From Mycobacterium sp. E1214 (lineage in GTDB: Bacteria; Actinomycetota; Actinomycetes; Mycobacteriales; Mycobacteriaceae), in NCBI RefSeq assembly GCF_001666755.1, contig NZ_LZJC01000090.1:47057-111056 (forward strand): 64,000 nt of DNA, read 5' to 3'. A model generated the notes under the pieces. That model saw only the letters and a list, made by a program, of their open reading frames with translations, was not told the origin of the DNA and made no database searches. A program made the translations under genes and the position numbers. Positions 19,860 to 29,304 of this stretch are shown here, piece after piece; within the stretch, counting starts at the first letter, position 1, and each line of letters starts with the position of its first letter.

Positions 19860-20615
19860 TCACGCCACGACCTGGATGGGGTCGCCGACGTTGACCTGGT
19901 TGAAGTACCAGGCCGCGTTGTCGGGGCTCAGATTGATGCACCCGTGGCTGACGTTGGCGTATCCCTGGGAGTCGACCGACCACGGCGCCGAATGCACGTA
20001 CACGCCGCCCCAGGTGACGCGAACCGCGTACTGGGCGGTGATCTTGTATCCCTCGGGCGAGCTGAGCGGGATGCCGATGGTCCGCGAGTCCATCACCACG
20101 GACCGTTCCTTCTCCAACGCCGTGAAGTTACCGACGGGCGTGGGGCGGCTGGGCTTGCCCATCGACGCCGGCATCGTCTTGAGGACGTCACCGTTACGGC
20201 TGACGGTGAAGGTGTGCTTGGAGATGCTGGCGACGCCGAGCAAGGCGTCGCCGGTGTCGAACCCGGTGCTCAGGGCCTGCACGCCGACGGAGACGTGGGT
20301 GTGGGCCGGCCAGTATTGGTTCGGCACCCATTGCACGACGTTGTTGTCGAGCCACTCGAAGTGGCCGGTGGTGTGGCTCGCCGAGGTCACCCGGATCGAC
20401 CGTTCGGCGGCCAGCCGGTCGGCCACCGGCGCGCTGAACGTCACCACGACAGGATGGGCGACCCCCACCACCGCGCCGGCGGCGGGCAAAACCGAGGCGA
20501 CGCCGGGAACGGGCTGCGGCGACGGGATGGCGGCTCCGGCGGTGCCGGCGGGGACCACGAGGCCGGCCGCCGTGATCGCGACCATAACAAATAGATAACG
20601 AACACCTCGCCGCAT
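19860..20615 (-). CDS. ldtA: L,D-transpeptidase LdtMt1-type
   Basis: A 251-residue enzyme that makes 3-3 cross-links in peptidoglycan. It has an N-terminal hydrophobic export segment (YLFVMVAITAAGLVV), a bacterial Ig-like domain (VVVTFSAPV) and a YkuD catalytic domain with GVYVHSAPW and SHGCINLS; the catalytic cysteine is residue 226, as in M. tuberculosis LdtMt1 (Rv0116c, also 251 residues). The ATG at 20615 is taken because it gives this length, although the frame is open to 20648. It acts outside the membrane and can be the target of carbapenems. It is transcribed divergently from oxyS. Confidence 0.95.
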   Translation of the reverse strand: MRRGVRYLFVMVAITAAGLVVPAGTAGAAIPSPQPVPGVASVLPAAGAVVGVAHPVVVTFSAPVADRLAAERSIRVTSASHTTGHFEWLDNNVVQWVPNQYWPAHTHVSVGVQALSTGFDTGDALLGVASISKHTFTVSRNGDVLKTMPASMGKPSRPTPVGNFTALEKERSVVMDSRTIGIPLSSPEGYKITAQYAVRVTWGGVYVHSAPWSVDSQGYANVSHGCINLSPDNAAWYFNQVNVGDPIQVVA

Positions 20616-20834
20616 GGCGACCACCCTTCGAGATGGTGCGATCAACACGTCGTCATACTACTGGCTGCGCGCCGACCGCCGCTGCCAGCAAACGATGCCA
20701 GCAACGCCGCCCGGCGGCGATACCGATCCGGACACGGGTCGGCACCGATCCGGCCCCCGCCGCGCGCACTGGCTGGCCCGCCAAAGACGGGTTAGCCTCA
20801 GCAAAGTCGACCCTGCGAGGCGGAGGAGGTGCGG

Positions 20835-21767
20835 GTGCTCTTCCGTCAGCTGGAGTACTTCGTCGCCGTCGCATCCGAGCGCCATTTCGCCCGGGCGGCG
20901 GAGAAGTGCTTCGTCTCCCAGCCCGCCCTCTCGGCCGCAATCGCCAAGTTGGAGCGTGAGCTCAACGTCACGCTGATCAACCGAGGGCACAGCTTCGAGG
21001 GCCTCACGCCGGAGGGTGAACGGCTGGTGGTGTGGGCCAGGCGCATCCTCGCCGAGCACGACGCGTTCAAGGCGGAGGTGCACGCGGTGCGCTCCGGTAT
21101 CACCGGCACGCTGCGCCTGGGCACGGTTCCGACCGCGTCGACGACCGCATCGCTGGTGCTCTCGGCGTTCTGCTCCGCGCATCCGTTGGTCAAGGTGCAC
21201 ATCCTGTCCCGGCTGGCGGCTTCCGAATTGTACCGGCGCTTACGGGAATTCGAGCTGGACGCCGCAATTGTGCACGCCTCGCCCGACGAGGCCCACGACG
21301 TGAGCCTGGTGCCGCTGTACGAGGAGCGCTACGTGTTGCTCTCGCCGGCGGACATGTTGGCGTCCACCGCGTCGACGATGACGTGGGCGGACGCGGCGCA
21401 GCTGCCGCTGGCGCTCCTCACCCCGGAGATGCGGGACCGCCAGATCATCGACAAAGCCTTCGCCGACCACTCCATCGTGGTCAGCCCGCAGGTCGAAACC
21501 GATTCGGTGGCTTCGCTGTTGGCTCAGGTCACCGCCGGTAACTCCGCCTGCATCGTGCCGCACACCTGGCTGTGGACGTCGCCGCTGGGGCCGTCGATTC
21601 GCGCGGTGGAGATGGTCGAGCCGGTGCTCAAGGCCGACATCGCCTTGGCCATCAACTCCGCCGGGCCCGGCTCGCCGATCGCCCGTGCCTTCGCCGCGTC
21701 CGCGGAGAGCCTGGGGCTCGACGAGTTTTTCGCGGCGCAGCTGCGGGGGGTTACGCGCCGGCGCTGA
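20835..21767 (+). CDS. oxyS: LysR-type regulator OxyS
   Basis: A 310-residue LysR-type regulator: N-terminal winged helix (LFRQLEYFVAVASERHFARAAEKCFVSQPALS is the recognisable start, given here as LFRQLEYF at residues 2-9 and the SQPALSAAIAKLE recognition region), then an RBS-I-like effector domain. It closely resembles M. tuberculosis OxyS (Rv0117). The track of the frame allows GTG 20829, but the GGAGGAGG site is five bases from GTG 20835, which also matches the Rv0117 start. It converges on oxcA with a 17-bp overlap of coding ends. It probably regulates oxcA/fadD7 or peroxide genes. Confidence 0.9.
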   Translation: MLFRQLEYFVAVASERHFARAAEKCFVSQPALSAAIAKLERELNVTLINRGHSFEGLTPEGERLVVWARRILAEHDAFKAEVHAVRSGITGTLRLGTVPTASTTASLVLSAFCSAHPLVKVHILSRLAASELYRRLREFELDAAIVHASPDEAHDVSLVPLYEERYVLLSPADMLASTASTMTWADAAQLPLALLTPEMRDRQIIDKAFADHSIVVSPQVETDSVASLLAQVTAGNSACIVPHTWLWTSPLGPSIRAVEMVEPVLKADIALAINSAGPGSPIARAFAASAESLGLDEFFAAQLRGVTRRR

Positions 21768-23487
21768 CGGTGGCGGGGGCCGCCTTGGCCGCGCTGGCGG
21801 GGTTCAGGTTGGACAGGTGCCCGCTTTCCACTCCCGCCGCCGGGTCGAGTTCGCAGTCGATGACCGCCGGTCCGCCGGACTCGATCGCCTGCGTCAGCGC
21901 TTGCCGCAGCTCGGCCGGCGTGCTCACGTGGAAACCCTTGCCGCCGAACGCTTCCGCGAGCAGTTCATGGCGGGCCCGCGCGTTGAGCACGGTGGGCGCC
22001 GGCTGGTCACCGTGCGGGGCCTCGTCGCCGCGGTACACGCCGCCGTTGTTGAGGATCACGACGGTCACCGGCAACCGGTAGCGGCAGATGGTCTCGACCT
22101 CCATGCCGCTGAACCCGAACGCGCTGTCGCCCTCGATCGCCACCACCGGCTGCCCGGTCTCGACGGCGGCCCCGATGGCAAAGCCCATGCCGATCCCCAT
22201 CACGCCCCAGGTCCCGGTGTCGAGCCGGTGCCGGGGCACCTCCATGTCGATGACGTTGCGGGCGAGGTCGAGCGCGTTGGCGCCCTCGTTGACCACGTAC
22301 GCCTCGCGATGTTCCTGCAGCACAGCGCGAATCGCGCCCAGGGCGTTGTAGAACCGCATCGGATGCGGGTCGTCGGCCAGGCGCTCGCGCATCTTCTCGT
22401 CGTTGCGGGCCCGGCGGGCGGCCAGCTCACCGGTCCAGTCTTCGGGCGCCGCGATCGGGTGCGCCGTGGCGCCGTCAGCGAGCGCTTCGAGCACCGAACC
22501 GATGTCGCCGGCCAGGGGCACGGCGATCCGCTGGTTGCTGTCGAACTCCGCCGCGTCGATGTCGACCTGGATGAACTCGGCGTCGGCGGCCCACTGCGGC
22601 GACTGGCCATGCCCGAGAAGCCAGTTGAGCCGCGCGCCGACCAGCAGCACCACGTCGGCGCGAGAGATCGCCAGCGACCGCGCGGCGGCGGCGGACTGCG
22701 GGTGGGAATCCGGCAACAGGCCCTTGGCCATGGACATTGGGAGGAACGGGATCCCGGTGCCTTCGACGAATTTGCGGATCACCTCGTCGGCCTGGGCGTA
22801 CGCCGCCCCCTTGCCGAGGACGATCAGCGGGCGCCGAGCCCGGGCCAGCGCGCGCAGCGCGCGGTCGACCGCATCCGGCGCGGGCAGTTGCCGGGGAGCG
22901 GGGTCGACCACCCGCCACACCGCGGCTTCCGCGGCCGACGCGTCCACCACTTGGGCCAGCACGTCACCGGGAATGTCGAGGTAAACCCCGCCCGGCCGGC
23001 CGGAGGCGGCCGTGCGGATGGCGCGCGCGATCCCACGGCCGATGTCCTCCGCCCGGTTGATCCGGTAGGCCGCCTTCGCGAACGGCTTGGCGGCGCTGAG
23101 CTGGTCGAGGTCCTGGTAGTCGCCGCGCTGCAAGTCGACCAGCGCGCGGTTGCTGGAACCGGAGATCTGAATCATAGGAAAGCAATTCGCGGTGGCGTTC
23201 GCCAGCGCCGGCAGGGCGTTGAGGAAACCGGGGCCCGACGTCGTCAGGCACACGCCCGGGCGTCGGGTCAAGAACCCGGCCGCCGCCGCCGCGTTACCGG
23301 CCGAGGCCTCCTGCCGGAACCCGACGAAGCGGATGCCCGACGCCTGCGCCACGCGCGCCAAATCGGTGATCGGGATGCCGACGAGCCCGTAGAGGGTGTC
23401 GACGTCGTTCGCCTTGAGCGCGTCGACCACCAGGTGGAAGCCGTCGATCAGACCGGCCGGGCTGTGCGGTGCCGAGTTGGTGCTCAT
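21751..23487 (-). CDS. oxcA: oxalyl-CoA decarboxylase (ThDP enzyme)
   Basis: A 578-residue thiamine-diphosphate enzyme. The catalytic glutamate is E60 in GFRQEASAGNAA, and the ThDP/Mg site is GDSAFGFSGMEVE with the closing ILNNGG (about 452-480). The length and AYRINRAEDIGRGIARA and GGVYLDIP motifs match oxalyl-CoA decarboxylase, M. tuberculosis Rv0118c. It converts oxalyl-CoA to formyl-CoA and CO2. It is divergent from fadD7, which probably makes oxalyl-CoA. The start ATG has AAGGAG at a proper distance inside a tandemly duplicated leader. The related enzyme 2-hydroxyacyl-CoA lyase is a less likely alternative. Confidence 0.9.
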   Translation of the reverse strand: MSTNSAPHSPAGLIDGFHLVVDALKANDVDTLYGLVGIPITDLARVAQASGIRFVGFRQEASAGNAAAAAGFLTRRPGVCLTTSGPGFLNALPALANATANCFPMIQISGSSNRALVDLQRGDYQDLDQLSAAKPFAKAAYRINRAEDIGRGIARAIRTAASGRPGGVYLDIPGDVLAQVVDASAAEAAVWRVVDPAPRQLPAPDAVDRALRALARARRPLIVLGKGAAYAQADEVIRKFVEGTGIPFLPMSMAKGLLPDSHPQSAAAARSLAISRADVVLLVGARLNWLLGHGQSPQWAADAEFIQVDIDAAEFDSNQRIAVPLAGDIGSVLEALADGATAHPIAAPEDWTGELAARRARNDEKMRERLADDPHPMRFYNALGAIRAVLQEHREAYVVNEGANALDLARNVIDMEVPRHRLDTGTWGVMGIGMGFAIGAAVETGQPVVAIEGDSAFGFSGMEVETICRYRLPVTVVILNNGGVYRGDEAPHGDQPAPTVLNARARHELLAEAFGGKGFHVSTPAELRQALTQAIESGGPAVIDCELDPAAGVESGHLSNLNPASAAKAAPATVSAGA

Positions 23488-23499
23488 GGTGACGGCTCC

Positions 23500-23524
23500 T
23501 TAAGAGGATCTTGTTAAGAGGATC
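23500..23524. repeat. tandem 11-bp direct repeat in oxcA leader
   Basis: TTAAGAGGATC occurs twice (23500-23510 and 23514-23524) with a 14-bp period, 13 bp upstream of the oxcA ATG. Read on the oxcA strand, the copy next to the gene contributes part of the AAGGAG ribosome site. It looks like a recent slippage duplication or a paired regulator site. Confidence 0.75.
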
Positions 23525-23631
23525 GTGGTGTTCGCGCCTTGCCTTCACTGTGCCGTCGCGGCCGCCGCGTTGTCCAAGACTTCGCCGCTATGCAACCATC
23601 CACCGCGGTTATTACCGCTGCTCGGCCGCCT

Positions 23632-23650
23632 CGATAGCCGAGGGTTATCG
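23632..23650. promoter_or_regulatory. LysR-type inverted repeat between oxcA and fadD7
   Basis: CGATAGCC-GAG-GGTTATCG is an inverted repeat with one mismatch and contains a T-N11-A core, the usual LysR-type box. It lies in the 251-bp divergent oxcA-fadD7 spacer, so it is a candidate OxyS site. The rest of the spacer holds the tandem repeat and a CGGT-TATT-ACCG element. Confidence 0.4.
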
Positions 23651-23738
23651 GGCGTGAGCGAATCGATATTGGACGCCCGGGCAAACTACCCGGCATGGTG
23701 CCAAGGGAAGCCATTCATCCCAGACGAAGGAGGCGGCG

Positions 23739-25313
23739 ATGACCGTCAGCAGCGAGGTCGGCACGACGACGGGATCCGCGAGCCGACGGGTGGCCGATCT
23801 GATCGCGGCGGTGGCCGATCGGTCGCCGGACGTCCGCGCGCTGGTGGTCACCGCCGGCCGCAAACCCATCACCTACCGGCAGCTCACCGGGCTGGTCGAC
23901 GACCTGGCCGGGCAACTGCAGCGGGCCGGCCTGGCCGCGGGCGACCGGGTCGCGCTGCGTGCGGGCAGCAACGCGGAGTTCGTCGTCGGGTTGCTCGCGG
24001 CCTCGCGGGCCGACCTGGTGCTGGTGCCGCTGGACCCGGCGTTGCCCGTGGCCGAGCAGCGCACCCGCGGTGACGCCGTGGGCGCCCGCGACGTGCTCGT
24101 CGACGGCGCCGCCCCCGGCGACAACGATGGGCACGCCCTGCCGTGGTGGCCGATCGCGGTGACGGCGGGTGACGCTCCGGCCGCCCACCTCGACGCCGCC
24201 GTCCCGCCGCGCCGCGACGTCGCCACGCCCGAGGGCCTGCGCGAGGACGACGCCATGATCATGTTCACCGGCGGGACGACCGGCGTGCCGAAGATGGTGC
24301 CCTGGACCCGGGACAACATCGCCGCCTCGGTGGCGGCGATCATCGCCGGCTACGGGCTGGGCCCCGACGACGCGACCGTCGCGGTGATGCCGCTGTATCA
24401 CGGCCACGGGCTGTTGGCCGCGCTGCTGGCCACCCTGGCGTCCGGGGGAGCGGTGCTGCTCCCGGCGCGCGGCCGGTTCTCGGCGCACACGTTCTGGGAC
24501 GACATCGACGCCGTGCAGGCCACCTGGTACACGGCGGTGCCGACGATCCATCAGATCCTGTTGGAGCGAGCCAAGACCGAGCAGGCGGGCGGTGCCACGC
24601 TGCGCTTCATCCGCAGCTGCAGCGCGCCGCTGACCGGCGAGACGGCGCAGGCGCTGCACGACACCTTCTCCGCGCCGGTGGTGTGCGCCTTCGGCATGAC
24701 CGAGGCCACCCACCAGGTGGCCACCACCCCCATCGGGGGCAGCGGGGCGGACGAAAACCCGGGCGCCACACCGGGTTTGGTGGGCAGGTCGACCGGACCC
24801 CAGATCCGCATCGTCGGCCCGGACGGTAGCGTCTTGCCCGCGGAGCAGGTCGGGGAGGTGCAACTGCACGGCCCCACGGTGGTGCGCGGGTACCTCGGTG
24901 ACCCCAAGATCACGGCGGCCAACTTCACCGAGGGGTGGCTGCACACCGGCGACCTGGGCACCCTGTCGCCGGCCGGCGATCTGGTGATCCGTGGCCGCAT
25001 CAAGGAGCTCATCAACCGCGGCGGCGAGAAGATCTCGCCCGAGCACGTCGAGGGTGTGCTGGCCAGCCACCCGGACCTGCTGGAGGTGGCCGTCTTCGCG
25101 GTGCCGGACCAGCTGTACGGCGAGGCGGTGGCCGCGGCGTTCGTCGCCCGGGGGTCCGCCGCACCGACGGCCGACGAGCTCACCGAGTTCTGCCGCGAGC
25201 GGCTGGCGCCGTTCGAGGTGCCGGCCAGCTTCGAGCCGGCCGCCGAGCTGCCGCATACCGCGAAGGGGTCGCTGGACCGCCGGGCCGTCGCTCGCCAATT
25301 CGGCGGTGCCTGA
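23739..25313 (+). CDS. fadD7: AMP-binding CoA ligase FadD7, probable oxalate-CoA ligase
   Basis: A 524-residue adenylate-forming enzyme. The P-loop MIMFTGGTTGVPKM spans about 173-186; FGMTEATHQV and GWLHTGDLG follow, then RGRIKELINRGGEKISP and the catalytic lysine in HTAKGSLDR near the end. It matches M. tuberculosis FadD7 (Rv0119). Its length and EKISP motif resemble plant and yeast oxalyl-CoA synthetase (AAE3/PCS60), and the divergent oxcA makes an oxalate-to-formyl-CoA route likely (inference). The ATG is set by GAAGGAGG upstream. It ends 5 bp before the convergent fusA2 stop. Confidence 0.88.
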   Translation: MTVSSEVGTTTGSASRRVADLIAAVADRSPDVRALVVTAGRKPITYRQLTGLVDDLAGQLQRAGLAAGDRVALRAGSNAEFVVGLLAASRADLVLVPLDPALPVAEQRTRGDAVGARDVLVDGAAPGDNDGHALPWWPIAVTAGDAPAAHLDAAVPPRRDVATPEGLREDDAMIMFTGGTTGVPKMVPWTRDNIAASVAAIIAGYGLGPDDATVAVMPLYHGHGLLAALLATLASGGAVLLPARGRFSAHTFWDDIDAVQATWYTAVPTIHQILLERAKTEQAGGATLRFIRSCSAPLTGETAQALHDTFSAPVVCAFGMTEATHQVATTPIGGSGADENPGATPGLVGRSTGPQIRIVGPDGSVLPAEQVGEVQLHGPTVVRGYLGDPKITAANFTEGWLHTGDLGTLSPAGDLVIRGRIKELINRGGEKISPEHVEGVLASHPDLLEVAVFAVPDQLYGEAVAAAFVARGSAAPTADELTEFCRERLAPFEVPASFEPAAELPHTAKGSLDRRAVARQFGGA

Positions 25314-25318
25314 GGGCC

Positions 25319-27472
25319 TCAGCCGCTCAACCGCACGGCCGCGGCGTCGGGCATGGGCTCGTAGCGCACGAACGAGCGCGTGAACGACGCCGCCCCGTGC
25401 GCCAGCGACCGCAGGTCGATCGCGTAGCGAGTCAATTCCGCTTGCGGCACTTCGGCTTTGACCACGGTACGGTCGCGGCCCGCGACGTCCGTGCCGAGCA
25501 CCCGCCCGCGGCGGGCTGACAGGTCACCGAGCACCGCGCCGACGAAGTCGTCGGGGACCAGCACCGCGACCTCGTCGAGGGGCTCGAGCAGCGTCACCTT
25601 CGCCGCCGCGGCGGCCTCGCGCAACGCCAGCGCTCCGGCCATCTGGAAGGCGTAGTCCGACGAGTCCACGCTGTGCGCCTTGCCGTCGAGCAGGGTGACC
25701 CGGATGTCGACCACCGGGTAGCCGGCGTGCACGCCCTTGTCCATCTGGGCGCGCACGCCTTTCTCGACGCTCGGGATGAACTGCCGCGGCACCGCGCCGC
25801 CCACCACCTTGTCCACGAACTCGAACCCGGAGCCCTCGGCCAGCGGCTCGACTTCGATGTCGCACACCGCGTACTGGCCGTGGCCACCCGACTGCTTGAC
25901 GTGACGGCCGTGGCCTTTTGCCTTGCCGCCGAACGTCTCTCGCAGCGGCACCCGCAACTCGACGATGTCGACCGCGACGCCGTACCGCTTGGCCAGCGCG
26001 TCGAGGACCACGCCGGCGTGCGCCTCGCCCATGCACCACAGCACGATCTGATGGGTCTCGGCGTTCTGCTCCACGCGCAGCGTCGGGTCCTCGGCCGCCA
26101 GGCGGCCCAGGCCCAGCGACAGCTTGTCCTCGTCGGTCTTGGCGTGCGCGGCGATCGCGACCGGCAACAGCGGTTCGGGCATCGTCCACGGCTTGAGCAC
26201 CAGCGGCTCGGCCTTGTCCGACAGGGTGTCGCCCGTCTCGGCGCGGCTGAGCTTGCCGATCGCGCAGATGTCGCCCGCGACCACGGTGGGCGCCGGGCGC
26301 TGCTGCTTGCCCAGCGGGAACGACAGGCCGCCGATGCGCTCGTCCTCGTCGTGGTCGGGATGCGTGCCCCCGGCCCGGTCGGTGGCGCCGAAGAACGACG
26401 CGAAATGTCCTGACACGTGCACGGTGGCGTCGGGCCGAATGGTGCCGGAAAACAACCGGACCAGGCTGAGCCGCCCGACGTAGGGGTCCGACGTCGTCTT
26501 CACCACCTCCGCGAGCAGCGGCGCCCCGGCATCACAAACCAGGGCCGCGTGCGGGGCGCCCAGCGGCGTAAACACTTCGGGCAGTGGGTGTTCCATGGGC
26601 GACGGGAAGCCGCGGGTGGCGGCCTCAAGCAGCTCGACCGTCCCCACGCCGCTGGCGCTGCAGACCGGGATCACCGGGAAGAACGAGCCGCGGGCGACAG
26701 CCCGTTCCAGGTCCTCGACCAGCGCGGCCTCGTCGATGGCTTCGCCGCCGAGGTAGCGGTCCATCAGCGACTCGTCCTCGGATTCCTCGATGATTCCCTC
26801 GATCAGGGCGCCCCGCGCCTCCTCGACGAGTTCGGCATCGGCGGGATCCGGCGGATGCACCGTGCGCTCGCCGCCGCGGTAGCGGTACCGCTGCCGGGAC
26901 AGCAGCCCGATCAGTCCTTCGCAGGCGGGCAGCCCGATCGGCAGGTATAGCGGTAACACCTTGTCGCCGAACGCGGTTCGGGCGGCGGCCAACGCTTCGG
27001 GGTAGTTCGCCCGGGTGTGGTCCAGCTTGGTGATCGCCACGGCGCGGGGCATGCCGACCTGATCGCATTCCTGCCACAGCGACTTGGTGGGTTCGTCCAC
27101 GCCCTCGTTGGCCGCGATGACGAACAGCGCGCAGTCCGCGGCTCGCAGGCCGGCGCGCAATTCGCCCACGAAGTCCGCGTAGCCGGGCGTATCAATGAGG
27201 TTAATTTTCACGCCGTCGTGCGACAGCGACGCGACGGCCACGCCCACCGATCGCTGCTGGCGGATCTCGGCCTCGTCGTAGTCGCAGACCGTGCTGCCGT
27301 CGGCGACGGAACCGCTTCGGGTCAGGACGCCGCCGGCCACCAACAGCGCCTCCACGAGCGTGGTCTTGCCGGCGCCCGAGGGACCGATCAGGACGACGTT
27401 GCGGATCCCGCCTGGGCCGTTGGCAGTCGGGGCGGGCGACGCGCCGCGGGAAGAATTCGTCCTGTCCGCCAT
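25319..27472 (-). CDS. fusA2: elongation factor G paralogue FusA2
   Basis: A 717-residue translational GTPase. G1 is GPSGAGKTT (30-38), G3 DTPGYADF, G4 TKLD in place of NKxD, followed by EF-G domains II to V (GGHGQYAVCDIEVEP, GYPVVDIRVTLLDG, LEPLDEVAVLVPDDF). It corresponds to M. tuberculosis Rv0120c, which is separate from the essential fusA1 in the str operon; paralogues of this type may act in recycling or stress. The frame is open to 27520, but GGAGG five bases before ATG 27472 fixes the start. It follows the F420/PPOX gene on the same strand with a 105-bp gap. Confidence 0.92.
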   Translation of the reverse strand: MADRTNSSRGASPAPTANGPGGIRNVVLIGPSGAGKTTLVEALLVAGGVLTRSGSVADGSTVCDYDEAEIRQQRSVGVAVASLSHDGVKINLIDTPGYADFVGELRAGLRAADCALFVIAANEGVDEPTKSLWQECDQVGMPRAVAITKLDHTRANYPEALAAARTAFGDKVLPLYLPIGLPACEGLIGLLSRQRYRYRGGERTVHPPDPADAELVEEARGALIEGIIEESEDESLMDRYLGGEAIDEAALVEDLERAVARGSFFPVIPVCSASGVGTVELLEAATRGFPSPMEHPLPEVFTPLGAPHAALVCDAGAPLLAEVVKTTSDPYVGRLSLVRLFSGTIRPDATVHVSGHFASFFGATDRAGGTHPDHDEDERIGGLSFPLGKQQRPAPTVVAGDICAIGKLSRAETGDTLSDKAEPLVLKPWTMPEPLLPVAIAAHAKTDEDKLSLGLGRLAAEDPTLRVEQNAETHQIVLWCMGEAHAGVVLDALAKRYGVAVDIVELRVPLRETFGGKAKGHGRHVKQSGGHGQYAVCDIEVEPLAEGSGFEFVDKVVGGAVPRQFIPSVEKGVRAQMDKGVHAGYPVVDIRVTLLDGKAHSVDSSDYAFQMAGALALREAAAAAKVTLLEPLDEVAVLVPDDFVGAVLGDLSARRGRVLGTDVAGRDRTVVKAEVPQAELTRYAIDLRSLAHGAASFTRSFVRYEPMPDAAAVRLSG

Positions 27473-27488
27473 GGCATCCTCCAGGTTC

Positions 27489-27510
27489 GGGCGCGCGCCG
27501 TTGCGCGCCC
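27489..27510 (-). promoter_or_regulatory. GC hairpin in the fusA2 5' leader
   Basis: GGGCGCGC and GCGCGCCC form an 8-bp perfect stem with a 6-base loop just before the fusA2 ribosome site. It could affect translation initiation or end transcripts from the upstream gene; the evidence is structural only. Confidence 0.3.
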
Positions 27511-27577
27511 ATCTAGCCACGATTCACCCAAGGACCGGCCGACCACAAGACCTCGCGGGCAGTTCGGCGGGCCCGGC

Positions 27578-28012
27578 TCAGCGCCCGCCGGTGTGACGCC
27601 AGTCCGACCAGCGGTGCACCGTGACCGCGATCACCGGGCCGGCCACCGGAACCGATTGGTACTGCGGGTATTTCGCTCGTAACAGCTGTAAGCCCCGGTC
27701 GGCGACCGCGCCGTCGGGGTGCACCGAGGCGTCGCCGTCGGCGCGCACCCACCACAACTGCGTCCAGTCGTCGGCGTAGTGGTCGACGAGCAGGCTCACC
27801 CGGGGTTCGGCGTCGACGTTGGCCAACCGCCGCAGCCGACGGGTGGTCTTGGGTTTGGCGTCGACGGCGGTGTACACGACGTTGCGGCCGTCGGGGTCGA
27901 CCGCGAACACGACGGGCACCACGTGGGGCGAGCCGTCGGGCGTCACCGTCGCCAGCCGGGCCACCGCGGCGGCGGCGAACCGGGCCCGGGGATCGAAGTC
28001 GCCCACCGTCAC
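27578..28012 (-). CDS. PPOX-class F420-dependent oxidoreductase-like protein
   Basis: A 144-residue split-barrel flavin/deazaflavin-binding protein: ARLATVTPDGSPHVVPVVFAVD (barrel strand and cofactor edge), TRRLRRLANVDAEPRVSLLVDHY and the terminal WSDWRH. It matches M. tuberculosis Rv0121c in length and order. Members of this superfamily bind FMN, F420 or heme and reduce a variety of small molecules; the specific activity is unknown. It lies upstream of fusA2 on the same strand and is divergent from pepA, with a 183-bp spacer that has an AT-rich island near 28112-28138. Confidence 0.85.
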   Translation of the reverse strand: MTVGDFDPRARFAAAAVARLATVTPDGSPHVVPVVFAVDPDGRNVVYTAVDAKPKTTRRLRRLANVDAEPRVSLLVDHYADDWTQLWWVRADGDASVHPDGAVADRGLQLLRAKYPQYQSVPVAGPVIAVTVHRWSDWRHTGGR

Positions 28013-28195
28013 AGCCTAGGGCGACGACAGCCGCGCGGCCGGGCACCAACCGGGCCCCGCGCCAGGCCGGCCGGCACAAACCTGACCCGTGCCGGGAATA
28101 GCTACCTGCATTACGGTTATATACACAAACTAGTGCCGCCCAGATCCTCAGGCCGGGACGGCTTGGTGGTTTCCGCGACGCAGGAAGGCGACGAG

Positions 28196-29248
28196 ATGAG
28201 CAAATCGCACCGCCGCTCGGTTCGGTGGTTGGTGAGCGCGCTGACGGTGATCGGCCTGGGGGTGGGTCCGGCCGTGGCGCCGGCGTCCGCGGCGCCGGCC
28301 CCGGCGCCGCTCGACCGCCCGTTGGCGCCGCTCGACCCATCGGCGCTGGTGGGCCAGGTGGGGCCGCAGGTGGTCAACATCGACACCAAGTTCGGCTACA
28401 ACAACGCCGTGGGCGCCGGGACCGGCATCGTGATCGACCCGAGCGGCGTCGTGCTCACCAACAATCACGTCATCTCGGCCGCCACCGACATCAGCGCGTT
28501 CGACGTCGGCAACGGCCAGACCTACGGCGTCGACGTGATCGGCTACGACCGCAACGCCGACATCGCGGTGCTGCAGCTGCGCGGTGCCGCCGGCCTGCCC
28601 ACCGCCGCCATCGGCGGGGGCGTTTCGGTGGGCACGCCGGTGGTCGCGCTGGGTAACGCGGGCGGCCAGGGCGGAACGCCCAGTGCCGTGAGCGGCACGG
28701 TCATCGGGCTGAACCAGACGGTGTCGGCGACGGACACGTTGACCGGCGCCAACGAGTCGCTGAGCGGGCTGATCCATTCGGACACCCCGATCAAGCCGGG
28801 TGATTCCGGTGGCCCGTTGGTGACCGGTGACGGCCGGGTGGTCGGCGTGGACACCGCGGCCACCGACAGCTACAAGATGTCGGGCGGGCAGGGCTTCGCG
28901 ATCCCGATCGGCCGAGCGATGGGCGTGGCGGGGCAGATCCGGTCCGGCGCCGGCTCGAACACCGTTCACGTCGGCCCGACCGCCTTCCTCGGCCTGGGTG
29001 TGACGGACAACGGGGGCAACGGCGCGCGGGTGGAGCGCGTGGTCAACACCGGCCCGGCCGGCGGCGCGGGCATCTCGCCCGGCGACGTGATCACGGGCGT
29101 CGACAGCGTGCCCATCAACGGGGCCACCTCCATGACCGAAGTGCTCATCCCGCATCACCCGGGCGACACCATCGCGGTGCATTATCGTCCCGGCGGCAAC
29201 GGCGACCGCACGGTCAACGTGACCCTGGCGGAGGGGCCCCCGGCCTGA
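28196..29248 (+). CDS. pepA: secreted HtrA-like serine protease with PDZ domain
   Basis: A 350-residue exported trypsin-like protease. A signal peptide (basic start, hydrophobic core, cleavage after ASA near residue 30) precedes the protease domain with catalytic H91 (NNHV), D122 (NADIAVL) and S204 (GDSGGP). A C-terminal PDZ domain includes FLGLGV and [18 protein letters not shown]. It corresponds to M. tuberculosis PepA/Mtb32A (Rv0125), an antigen used in vaccine fusions. The ATG at 28196 is chosen because AGGAAGG precedes it and it begins the signal peptide; a longer upstream frame is shadow. It precedes treS in the same direction. Confidence 0.93.
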   Translation: MSKSHRRSVRWLVSALTVIGLGVGPAVAPASAAPAPAPLDRPLAPLDPSALVGQVGPQVVNIDTKFGYNNAVGAGTGIVIDPSGVVLTNNHVISAATDISAFDVGNGQTYGVDVIGYDRNADIAVLQLRGAAGLPTAAIGGGVSVGTPVVALGNAGGQGGTPSAVSGTVIGLNQTVSATDTLTGANESLSGLIHSDTPIKPGDSGGPLVTGDGRVVGVDTAATDSYKMSGGQGFAIPIGRAMGVAGQIRSGAGSNTVHVGPTAFLGLGVTDNGGNGARVERVVNTGPAGGAGISPGDVITGVDSVPINGATSMTEVLIPHHPGDTIAVHYRPGGNGDRTVNVTLAEGPPA

Positions 29249-29304
29249 TCGCCGCGTCGAATCCGTTGGCGCCGGAACTATTTCGCCGCGTCTGCGTCGA
29301 AGTG

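Noticed and set aside
20616..20834. Second regulatory RNA or promoter set between ldtA and oxyS
   Set aside because: Only a weak TAGTAT element and no paired -35 or conserved structure could be seen.
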